This document shows, piece by piece, positions 8,687 to 15,953 of a stretch of DNA of 64,000 nucleotides. The position numbers and the translations under genes were made by a program. The first letter of the stretch is position 1. Every line of letters starts with the position of its first letter. The stretch comes from Shewanella gelidimarina (GTDB lineage Bacteria > Pseudomonadota > Gammaproteobacteria > Enterobacterales > Shewanellaceae): assembly GCF_023283945.1 (NCBI RefSeq), contig NZ_JAKIKW010000002.1:62001-126000 (forward strand). The letters are read 5' to 3'. The notes below the pieces were generated by a model, which saw only the letters and a program-made list of their open reading frames with translations, had not been told where the DNA came from and did not search any database.

Positions 8687-9574
8687 ATGAATTTATTTAA
8701 ACACCTAGAAAAGCAAGCGAACTCGGTATCAACCTTTAAGGCTGACTTACCAGTCAATAGCCTTGCGCTAATGATGCCGTCAGATGGTGTTCCATTCGTG
8801 GCTAAGTCTAACGTGCAACCTATCTTAGTAATTGAGGAATATGAAGAGGACGGATTCAAGTCTACTTATTATGTCGACTATGAAATCGCTAAATCGTTAC
8901 CTAAGAAAAAGGTAGCTTCAAAAGTACTGCATATATTACAAACTGATGACAGTGAAGTTCGCTTTGTTTTATTGAACCATAAGGTCAGTAATTCATGGAA
9001 CAGATCGAAGTTAGAAGCAGTGAAAATGAGTGATGAAGGGAAGGTTATTTCAGTTACACGAGATAGAGATGCCGGTGTTTATGCTCCAATGATTGAGCAT
9101 GACATCAACCTATTCGATATTGACATGGATCTAGTTTCGACAAAGTTTGATGAAACGTTTGGTGGTGAGTTCTATATCGACTCACTAGACCATCCAGTAG
9201 TGAAAAAGCTGCTCGGAAGTGAAGGTGAGCTCGTTGATGTTGTCGTCGTCGACGATAAGCAATCTGAAAAGGTTGAGGGAACTGTCGACGACGTCAGCAA
9301 TACTCAGGCTGAAACCTATAAGAAAGCAACAGTGCTTGATGAGAGTTTGGACTTAGAACTTGATGAGGGTTTGGACTCAGAACTTGATGAGAGTTTGGAG
9401 TTAAAACTTGATGAAAGTTTGGACCTAGAGCTTGATGAGAGTTTGGAGTTAAAGCTTGATGAAAGTTTGGACCTAGAGCTTGATGAGGATTTGGACTCAG
9501 AGCTTGATGAGAGTTTGGAATTGGATGAGGAGGATGACGAAATTGAAATCCATTTCGATGACTTAGCTGCTTGA
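8687..9574 (+). CDS. Acidic protein with C-terminal octapeptide repeats, first gene of replication operon
   Basis: A 295-residue protein starting at ATG after an AGAGAGG ribosome site. Residues ~1-190 look like a folded alpha-beta domain. Residues ~217-280 consist of eight tandem octapeptides of the pattern L-D-E-(S/G/D)-L-(D/E)-(L/S)-(E/K/D), then a strongly acidic tail (EEDDEIEIHFDDLAA). Immediately downstream come a DNA polymerase and a helicase-like ATPase. The acidic tail and position recall phage single-strand-binding proteins whose acidic tails recruit the polymerase, but I see no OB-fold signature, so that role is a guess. Two CG-periodic boxes lie in its coding sequence. Confidence 0.7.
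   Translation: MNLFKHLEKQANSVSTFKADLPVNSLALMMPSDGVPFVAKSNVQPILVIEEYEEDGFKSTYYVDYEIAKSLPKKKVASKVLHILQTDDSEVRFVLLNHKVSNSWNRSKLEAVKMSDEGKVISVTRDRDAGVYAPMIEHDINLFDIDMDLVSTKFDETFGGEFYIDSLDHPVVKKLLGSEGELVDVVVVDDKQSEKVEGTVDDVSNTQAETYKKATVLDESLDLELDEGLDSELDESLELKLDESLDLELDESLELKLDESLDLELDEDLDSELDESLELDEEDDEIEIHFDDLAA
9335..9526 (+). repeat. 24-bp tandem repeats encoding acidic octapeptides
   Basis: Eight head-to-tail 24-bp units, each starting CTTGATGA or similar, encoding L-D-E-x-L-x-x-x. Alternate units resemble each other (D-L-E and E-L-K types), suggesting growth by duplication of 48-bp pairs. Confidence 0.8.
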
Positions 9575-9715
9575 ACAACTATTGCTAGATACGGGTTAGG
9601 TAAGTATAGCTACTCGATAAATCGACAGGTAACTTGTCATTTATCGAAAGGTCGCTTACCTGATCATCTTATTGAGCAACTAAAGCAATCAATTATCTAT
9701 GCTCCGAAAGGTGTC

Positions 9716-10657
9716 GTGAGTCGTATTACTCGACATACAAACCACCTGAAGGGCCGAGAAAGCATTCGGATGAACCAGTCTGCAATGCTAAAGAGAATTG
9801 ATAAGTACTCAAAGTCAAAATCAGGTACAAGTCAGTTCGTCGCGAAGCAATATAAAGGAATAGTTGATCGGCTAATTGTTGATGTTGAGGGGTGTTGGCA
9901 TCGTCCGTATGTTTCAGCATTCCACACTAAAACAGGTCGTGATCATTCACTTGGTTCAGCTCTGAATCAGGTTCCGAAAAGGTACTGGAAATCAGTAATT
10001 AATCCACCAAAAGGCAGTGTCTATGTCCTTTTAGATTACCAACAACAAGAACCTATGATTGCCGCTTATCTTGCGAAGGATCAAGTTCTTATTGATTGGT
10101 ATCAGCAGGGGGATATTTACGCGCAGTTGTTGCAGCGCATTGGCGGAGGATTGGATCGTGAGCAATGCAAGCAATTAATGATTGGTCGCTTGTATGGCAT
10201 CGGAGCTAAATCATTAGCTGAAAAATTGAAGATGTCAGTGGGCAAGGTGCAAGCTTTGTTCACTGACTTATCGAAGGTGATTCAACCGATAGAATCTTTT
10301 CTCAATAATAACGCAATAAATATTCGTAAAAATGGAGTTGCCAAGTCACTAGATTGGCAGCACATCATCTCTGATCTTGATGGTGATCTATCTCTACGAA
10401 ACTGGCTTATTCAGGCAACAGGTGCAGACATTATGCGTCGCGCTTGTATCAAGCTTGATGAAAGCAATATTCCGCTTCTACTGACTAATCACGATTCGTT
10501 TTTAGTCAGGCTAGATCTAGAGCAATTCCAAGTCCAATTAGATCGCACGACTCAGGCGTTACACGACGCCGCCGTCGACGTTCTAGATGGTTTTTCACTG
10601 AAGGTAGCCGTAGAAATGCAGTTACCTTTCCAAGATAAATTATTAACCCGGAGATAA
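9716..10657 (+). CDS. Minimal family-A DNA polymerase (palm and fingers)
   Basis: A 313-residue relative of DNA polymerase I without exonuclease domains. The TGR region is at ~76 (HTKTGRDHSLGSALNQVP). Motif A is at ~104 (LLDYQQQEPMIAAYLA, with the metal-binding Asp). Motif B is at ~150-168 (CKQLMIGRLYGIGAKSLAEK), and motif C is NHDS at ~261 in place of the usual HDE. GTG start with AAAGG five bases upstream. The frame is open back to the TGA of the preceding gene, so 47 more codons could be translated. It lies between the acidic protein and the ATPase, as in phage replication modules. Family A here is unusual for a tRNA-integrated element; pipolins carry family B. Confidence 0.8.
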   Translation: MSRITRHTNHLKGRESIRMNQSAMLKRIDKYSKSKSGTSQFVAKQYKGIVDRLIVDVEGCWHRPYVSAFHTKTGRDHSLGSALNQVPKRYWKSVINPPKGSVYVLLDYQQQEPMIAAYLAKDQVLIDWYQQGDIYAQLLQRIGGGLDREQCKQLMIGRLYGIGAKSLAEKLKMSVGKVQALFTDLSKVIQPIESFLNNNAINIRKNGVAKSLDWQHIISDLDGDLSLRNWLIQATGADIMRRACIKLDESNIPLLLTNHDSFLVRLDLEQFQVQLDRTTQALHDAAVDVLDGFSLKVAVEMQLPFQDKLLTRR

Positions 10658-10662
10658 ATACA

Positions 10663-12114
10663 ATGTCAGAGAAGAGTGTAGTAAAAGATTTTTTTGAGGA
10701 TTTCACTAGCGATGTAGTTAAGCAGGATGATGCTAGTAATCCTTATTTGATTAAACAGACTGCTGAATTGAAACAAGCCATCTTATTGATCTCTGAACCG
10801 GGTGAGCAGCTGCTCCGTAAACGTGCGAAAGCTCATGGAATGCGCTTAGTCGGTAGTGCAGTAAAAGAGGCTAGAGAAGAAGTTGAAGCCATAGCTTGGG
10901 AGCATGATCAATCACGGATTAAGCCTCAGATCCGTTATGGCCTATCACCCAATTCAGATAAGGTAACGATCGATTTGATGAATAGTCAAATTGTTCAGCT
11001 AAGTTCTGCTGGGGTTAAGGTGCTAGATGTCATGCCTGCAAGCAATGAAGATCTGTATTTCAAACGTCCTACTTTTCAACTGCCAATGGTGACTCCAGCA
11101 TTACCTTGCGATAATACTAAGGAGGAATTGGCGAAATTACGGAAATACATAAACACCGATGACAGTACGTTCTTCCTGTTAGTGGCCTACATTACCTACA
11201 TCATGGCTCACCCGAAAGCAAAAGGTGTCCCGTATCCTATCTTGATGATTCAAGGTGAGAAAGGTTCAGGCAAAAGCTTCTTCTGTAATAACGTGCTCCG
11301 TGGCTTATTAGATCCTAGTGCTATAGGAGCAATGGCACTTCCACAACAAAGTGACTTCGTCATTACGATCAATGGTATGTCTCTCGTTGTCATTGATAAC
11401 TTGAGAAAATTGACGAAAAAACAAAGTGACTTACTGTGTACTGTTGCAACTAAAGGCACAATGCCTAAACGTACGCTATATAAAACGTCAGAAGTGACAT
11501 TGTTAGAATTACACGCACCTTTAGTGCTGAATGGTATTCACGATTTTGTGAAGGAGTCTGATTTGGCTTCACGTTGCTTGCGTGTGAACCTCAACGCAAT
11601 GAAGGAAGGTACTCGTCGCCCTGAGCTAGAACTTAAAGCCGAGTTAGATACTGCGATGCCAGAGATATTTGGTGCTCTGTTGACACTAGCGTCTCAAGCA
11701 TTGGCTGAGTTACCTAGTGTTGAAGTGATGCATTCTGCTCGAATGATGGACTTCTCAAAATGGATTGGTGCGCTAGAACGAATCTGGAAATTGCCGGAGG
11801 GTAAGCTGCAAAAGGTGTATCAGGGGAATGTGAAGGCGTTAATGGCCTCTGGTATGGCTGATGATAGCTTAACCATCGCATTTACCCATTTACTCAAAAC
11901 AGTTCCAAGTGGTAAGGCTGTGAAATACTCGCCATCAGACCTGCTAGATAAGCTCCAAGACTATGAAGACGGTATGTATTTGCCGCGAGGTGCAGCAGCG
12001 TTGTCATCCAAGATTAAAGGCCAAGAGTCTAGCTTGAATGCCAACGGTATCTACTTCAAATTTGGCCGTGCTGCTGAACGATACATAATGGTTTCAGCTA
12101 AGCCATTGGTGTAG
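10663..12114 (+). CDS. P-loop ATPase, replicative helicase-like
   Basis: A 483-residue protein, six bases after the polymerase stop, with a GGAG ribosome site. Walker A is GEKGSGKS at ~199, Walker B is LVVIDN at ~240, and there is a sensor-like LVLNGIHDF at ~287 with a candidate arginine finger in SDLASRCLR (~300). This matches the helicase half of phage or plasmid primase-helicases (D5/superfamily-3-like AAA+). No primase zinc finger or TOPRIM motif is visible in the N-terminal ~180 residues. It probably unwinds the element for the neighbouring polymerase. A good terminator follows. Confidence 0.75.
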   Translation: MSEKSVVKDFFEDFTSDVVKQDDASNPYLIKQTAELKQAILLISEPGEQLLRKRAKAHGMRLVGSAVKEAREEVEAIAWEHDQSRIKPQIRYGLSPNSDKVTIDLMNSQIVQLSSAGVKVLDVMPASNEDLYFKRPTFQLPMVTPALPCDNTKEELAKLRKYINTDDSTFFLLVAYITYIMAHPKAKGVPYPILMIQGEKGSGKSFFCNNVLRGLLDPSAIGAMALPQQSDFVITINGMSLVVIDNLRKLTKKQSDLLCTVATKGTMPKRTLYKTSEVTLLELHAPLVLNGIHDFVKESDLASRCLRVNLNAMKEGTRRPELELKAELDTAMPEIFGALLTLASQALAELPSVEVMHSARMMDFSKWIGALERIWKLPEGKLQKVYQGNVKALMASGMADDSLTIAFTHLLKTVPSGKAVKYSPSDLLDKLQDYEDGMYLPRGAAALSSKIKGQESSLNANGIYFKFGRAAERYIMVSAKPLV

Positions 12115-12136
12115 ATAGTTGTAAGTGTTGAATCGA

Positions 12137-12169
12137 AGCCCGTTCTTAATTGAGCGGGCTTTTTTTTTG
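12137..12169 (+). terminator. Terminator of the replication operon
   Basis: AGCCCG (12137-12142) pairs with CGGGCT (12155-12160), followed by eight T residues. Two CG-periodic boxes (12184, 12207) follow before the convergent gene. Confidence 0.85.
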
Positions 12170-12234
12170 TTCTGAATTTGTTGACGCTGTCGTCGGGTGA
12201 TTGAACCGTCGACGACGACAAAGTTTGTGGATAG

Positions 12235-13359
12235 TTAGTTTACTGCTTTCAGTTGAGGAGCTTTAGGGCTATTTACAAAGGTATTCTCTTTATGTTTTTT
12301 CCCACTTGTAATACTTTGCAGCATAAAGAATGGGTTGTTAAATGTAAGAGAGGAAAGCTCATCTCTAGGTAATTTCAGTTGATTCAAAATTTCCAATCTA
12401 GATGTGCTGCTTGCTCTTATTTTACTAAAAATCTTTTGAAATATTAGTGATGTTTCACGATTCTTTAAACCTTCAGGTTCACTTTTCCTACCGTAATGAC
12501 TTGATAGCTCAATGTTAAGTTGACGATAGTGCCACTCAGAGGAAAGTCCTAAATCAAAAGTTCTTCTAATTAACGCGGCTAAAGATACTTTCCAGTGTTT
12601 TTTCAATTCTAATAGTTGGTTAAGTGATGGATAAGAAGGAACTGTAGCTAAAATACTACCTTTTGGCATAAGAAAAGCAGAGGCAAATTTATCAGCTTGT
12701 TCTTCTGCCTGACGTCCATTATTAGATGCATGTTTATGTAAAACTAAATGGCCTAATTCGTGTGCTGCATCAAAACGACTACGCTCAGGAGTTTTCATTG
12801 TATTAAGGAATATGAAAGGCTTTTCATCTAGCCAGAATGAAAAAGCATCAACTTCAATACAGTTTTCAGTAAGGGAGAATACTCTAACTCCTTTAGACTC
12901 CATAATATGAATCATATTGGATATCGATAATTCACCTAAGTTCCAGTGCTCTCTTAACATTTGAGCTGCACTCTCTGGTTCCGCAAAGCTTTCATTACTG
13001 CAGTCTAAAATATCGTGTTGACGCAAGTTAAAGCGGCTCTCTAACCATTGATTGAACTCGACAGCTAAAGTCCCAGCGCTCAATGCAGCATCTCTTTTAG
13101 AGGCACTAAGCTTGGTCATCGCTCGGAAACTAACGCCTTCTTTTACTATTTGTTCTGGGTTATCTGAGTAGAAAAATTCAATGGGATAATTGAGAACTTC
13201 AGCTATGCGAATGACTAAGTTTGAGTCTGCCGCATCTAAAAGTCCCTTATTTTCATATGTAGATAGGGTTCTTGTCGTAATTCCAGTTCGTTCGGCTAGC
13301 GTTTTCTTAGTTAGCCCTCTTCTTTCTCTAGCAATTTTTAGTCGTAAGGAGTTAAACAT
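12235..13359 (-). CDS. XRE regulator fused to ImmA/IrrE-type zinc metallopeptidase
   Basis: A 374-residue protein. Residues ~5-62 are an XRE helix-turn-helix (LKIARERRGLTKKTLAERTG, given in part). Residues ~130-270 are an ImmA/IrrE (COG2856) peptidase with the HELGH zinc motif at ~198 and a downstream EEQADKFASAFLMP segment. In ICEBs1, ImmA cleaves the repressor ImmR; in many XRE-ImmA fusions the pair acts as an antitoxin or regulator. It overlaps the upstream gene's end by eight bases, so the two are translationally coupled. It may control element induction or act as half of a toxin-antitoxin pair. Confidence 0.85.
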   Translation of the reverse strand: MFNSLRLKIARERRGLTKKTLAERTGITTRTLSTYENKGLLDAADSNLVIRIAEVLNYPIEFFYSDNPEQIVKEGVSFRAMTKLSASKRDAALSAGTLAVEFNQWLESRFNLRQHDILDCSNESFAEPESAAQMLREHWNLGELSISNMIHIMESKGVRVFSLTENCIEVDAFSFWLDEKPFIFLNTMKTPERSRFDAAHELGHLVLHKHASNNGRQAEEQADKFASAFLMPKGSILATVPSYPSLNQLLELKKHWKVSLAALIRRTFDLGLSSEWHYRQLNIELSSHYGRKSEPEGLKNRETSLIFQKIFSKIRASSTSRLEILNQLKLPRDELSSLTFNNPFFMLQSITSGKKHKENTFVNSPKAPQLKAVN

Positions 13360-14032
13360 TATCTTTACTTATTTCATCGATTTCAAAGTCAATATCTTCG
13401 TTGAAATCTGGTTTTATACTAATAATTTCGTCGCGTTCCATGTCAATAATTATACGGTTTTCAAGATCAAATCCTGTTACATAACCTTTCTTATCGTACG
13501 AAATTGGTCTTGTGAGTTCAGCTTTTAGCATATTGTTACTTTTGTCAAAGTTGTGAAGAAGAAACCAAATATCACAGTTCAGTTTATTCTTTGGATTTGA
13601 CAACGGAAGTAATTCAGGGAAAAGATCTAAATTAGGCGCATTATCATAATTTAGGCCAAATAATTCAAGAGTGAAATCGCCTTTATCAGTACTGGATTGT
13701 GGGACTCCTAATGGATTACCCGTTTGCTCACATCCACTACATAGGTATATCGCTATAGCTTTATTTTTATTGATAGTTAATTCAACATTTCGTGTAGATT
13801 CTTTTTCGTAGCCTGATGACTTTAATAGTTCTCGTAGTGCTCGAACAACGTCACCGTAAAAATATTGTCCACCACTCGTGACTGGGTTATTTTCAGTCAT
13901 TCTTTTTCTTGCACTGAGACCGCGTAGCAAAGCTTCACGTACATGTATTATGTTGGATACAAGATGTTCTTTATTGGTATCATCATTAACTCTACCTTGT
14001 TCTAGGTAGTTGTTAGTTAGTGCAGAATTCAT
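13352..14032 (-). CDS. Partner protein of the XRE-ImmA gene, unknown function
   Basis: A 226-residue protein. The ATG at 14032 is chosen because it has a perfect GGAGG seven bases upstream; an upstream in-frame start at 14131 lies in the inverted repeat, before the promoter. It has an N-terminal helical part, a CSGCEQTG segment with two cysteines (~107), and a strongly acidic C-terminus (DFNEDIDFEIDEI). Its stop overlaps the start of the XRE-ImmA gene. I do not recognise it; it could be a toxin or the peptidase substrate. The promoter carries a palindromic operator. Confidence 0.65.
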   Translation of the reverse strand: MNSALTNNYLEQGRVNDDTNKEHLVSNIIHVREALLRGLSARKRMTENNPVTSGGQYFYGDVVRALRELLKSSGYEKESTRNVELTINKNKAIAIYLCSGCEQTGNPLGVPQSSTDKGDFTLELFGLNYDNAPNLDLFPELLPLSNPKNKLNCDIWFLLHNFDKSNNMLKAELTRPISYDKKGYVTGFDLENRIIIDMERDEIISIKPDFNEDIDFEIDEISKDNV

Positions 14033-14058
14033 ATCTTGCCTCCAAAGTGATTTCCTAT

Positions 14059-14088
14059 ATTGTAACCTCGATCGAGGTAGGAAAACAA
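14059..14088 (-). promoter_or_regulatory. Promoter with a palindromic operator inside the spacer
   Basis: On the minus strand: TTGTTT (14083-14088), an 18-bp spacer, then TACAAT (14059-14064). The spacer contains a perfect 14-bp palindrome, ACCTCGATCGAGGT, at 14065-14078. A repressor bound there would block RNA polymerase directly. The likely ligand is the XRE domain encoded at 12235-13359. Confidence 0.65.
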
Positions 14089-14128
14089 GAAATGAATGCT
14101 TTGGTTTTTGAATTTTTGTTTCCACTAC

Positions 14129-14331
14129 CATTCTTCACCAAAAATTCAACCCATTCACTGACGGCGTCGTCGAAACTAAATCCGTCAACGTCGTCAGCAG
14201 TGGCATCAGTTTATGAAATTCTGTAGGTGATCTACTGGGAGATTAGGCTAGAAGATAGCTAGGTATATTCGATTTTGCTAAAACTCATAATCGTCAGGTC
14301 CTGTGTTCGAGTCACAGAGGGGCCACCAATT
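14129..14331 (+). repeat. 203-bp inverted repeat, right copy (A arm plus core)
   Basis: Exact reverse complement of 7510-7712 as far as I can read. With the B arm that follows it makes up the complete attP region 14129-15070. Confidence 0.9.
14283..14328 (+). other. Internal attP core (inverted tRNA-Ile2 3' fragment, copy 2)
   Basis: The same 46 bases as attR and attL but on the plus strand. It is flanked on its 5' side by the A arm (as at attR) and on its 3' side by the B arm (as at attL). Neither side is chromosomal, so this is an unrecombined attachment site. Confidence 0.85.
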
Positions 14332-14801
14332 CTTGATAAGCCGTATGGAGAAATTCATGCGGCTTTTTCATGTCTATAAGATCCATCCTGTCTATCTCCG
14401 GTATTCTCCAATATCAATCCGTTTCAAAATCATCAGTAAAATCAATCACCAACATTCATCTCCATAACCCAGATACTTAATCCCATTCAAATATTCAAAA
14501 CACCTAATATTCATGTAATAACTAGGCAATTCCAGCATCAGTACCTTACTCATTAAAACCAATGTCATTCACCCATAAATGCTGGCAACTATCGTCGGCG
14601 TCGTCGAACTACTGCAATTTTGAATTTACACTCAGAACTCTAGGCATTAGGTAGATAGATAAGTCGATAGGTTCAGTGAATACTCAGGCCCTCAATAGTA
14701 GAACCCAATCAACTAGTCCGTAACGAACGATAGCAAGCCGCAATGTAATTACACTCAATACTGAGACTCTAAGGTTATAGAGGGCGTGATGGTCTAGCTG
14801 G

Positions 14802-14840
14802 ATAGCTCAGGGAGATAGTTCAGGCTAATAGTTAACTGGA
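14802..14840 (+). repeat. Three 13-bp iteron-like direct repeats
   Basis: ATAGCTCAGGGAG, ATAGTTCAGGCTA and ATAGTTAACTGGA run head to tail with a 13-bp period. A related unit (ATAGGTTCAGTGA) lies near 14668. The cluster is also present in the right arm (~22050-22095). It could be a replication-initiator site, but no dedicated initiator gene is identified. Confidence 0.45.
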
Positions 14841-14924
14841 TTAGATGGAGTTAGCTCAACCGTCGACGCCGACAACAAATCACTTCAAAAAAATAATGGT
14901 TGGACGCTAAATTGAAGGTGAAAG

Positions 14925-14941
14925 ACCGGAATAGGACCGGA
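14925..14941 (+). promoter_or_regulatory. ACCGGA-N5-ACCGGA direct repeat, B-arm copy
   Basis: Same 11-bp-period pair as at 7722-7738. Candidate arm-type integrase or regulator site. Confidence 0.4.
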
Positions 14942-15221
14942 GCGTCGTCACCGTCGATGAATGGAGTGAAACTAGGATTGATTGAACTGAGTGATACCAA
15001 GGGCTAGAGGATGATGAATGGGCCAATCTAAGTAGAAAGGCCCAGCGACTTAGGATTTAGGTTAAGGTGATTTTTGTGATGAAAGAGCGTTTAATGTGTT
15101 GATTTGTTGTGATAAAGTGACGTTAATTGGAAATGTAGATCAGATGTACCCAATTATTAGTGGTAAACTAGTTTAAAAATAGAATAAATATCACCATACT
15201 ATTTGCTCATGGAATCTCATT

Positions 15222-15953
15222 ATGTGTGAAAAGATTACAAGCCTAAGCCAATTTATGGAACATGTGGAAGCATTTCCATCTGATTTTTCACTGTCCCGAG
15301 GTCAATCAAAAGATTACGAACTCTTGCCTTCCGCATTACGCTTAGATTTGGGCACACGAAAATACAGCAAGAGAGCAGTGAATTGTTTTCTAAATAATTT
15401 CAAAATCAACTCCCATCAATATATGACTTCCCCGTGGGATGTTAAAAATGAAATTGAATGGATGTTACATGCTCAACATTATGGAATTCCAACTAGATTA
15501 ATGGATTTCACTTCATCGCATATAACATCTCTTTTATTTGCTGTTGAAAAGGCATTTTCAGATGCAGATGAAACTGATGCTGTTGTTTACTTCCTGAATC
15601 CTGAAGCCTTGAATAATAATAATATACAACAGAGTAAAATAATCACTGAATACGATAACAGTAATTTCAATGAATCTGACGGGCCTATTGTTATTAAAGC
15701 TAGAAAAATAAATCCTAGAGTCAATGCCCAGCATGGTGTATTTGTTTTATTTCAAGATGATGATAAACCCTTAGAAACAACAGAAGGTATACTAATAAAA
15801 TTAGTGATAGATGGAAGTAAGAAAAAAAATATTTTATCATCACTCCATAGTATTGGTATTAATTTTACCCACATATATCCAGAACTTTCTTCTGTCGCAA
15901 AAGATATTGTTATTCAACAGGATATCCGTGATTTTCTCAGAGAGGATATATAA
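15222..15953 (+). CDS. FRG-domain protein
   Basis: A 243-residue protein of the FRG family. The N-terminal signature is SRGQSKDYELLPSALR at ~25-40, and the second conserved block is HAQHYGIPTRLMDFTSS at ~88-104, followed by a hydrophobic helix. FRG domains (PF08867) have no settled biochemistry but are common in defence islands. The stop overlaps the next gene's start (TAATG), so it is coupled to the DUF262 gene. Both are more AT-rich than other island genes, suggesting a separately acquired cassette. Confidence 0.8.
   Translation: MCEKITSLSQFMEHVEAFPSDFSLSRGQSKDYELLPSALRLDLGTRKYSKRAVNCFLNNFKINSHQYMTSPWDVKNEIEWMLHAQHYGIPTRLMDFTSSHITSLLFAVEKAFSDADETDAVVYFLNPEALNNNNIQQSKIITEYDNSNFNESDGPIVIKARKINPRVNAQHGVFVLFQDDDKPLETTEGILIKLVIDGSKKKNILSSLHSIGINFTHIYPELSSVAKDIVIQQDIRDFLREDI

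Larger units (their letters stand above)
14284..15070 (+). repeat. ~787-bp inverted repeat, left copy (core plus B arm)
   Basis: Reverse complement of 21830-22617, near-identical except for a diverged patch around 14435-14535. It includes a tRNA-type terminator (GCCGTATGG...CATGCGGC), CG-periodic boxes at ~14593, 14860 and 14943, 13-bp iteron-like repeats and an ACCGGA pair. No protein gene is visible. The stretch 15071-15221 that follows is the leader of the FRG gene. Confidence 0.9.

Noticed and set aside
14020..14226. 68-codon plus-strand frame over the island 1 A arm
   Set aside because: It lies antisense to a promoter and inside an inverted repeat and attachment-arm region.
7510..14331. 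Element A as a stand-alone transposon with 203-bp terminal inverted repeats
   Set aside because: There is no transposase or target-site duplication, and the repeat ends are tRNA attachment cores. The inverted repeats fit better as arms of two attP sites.
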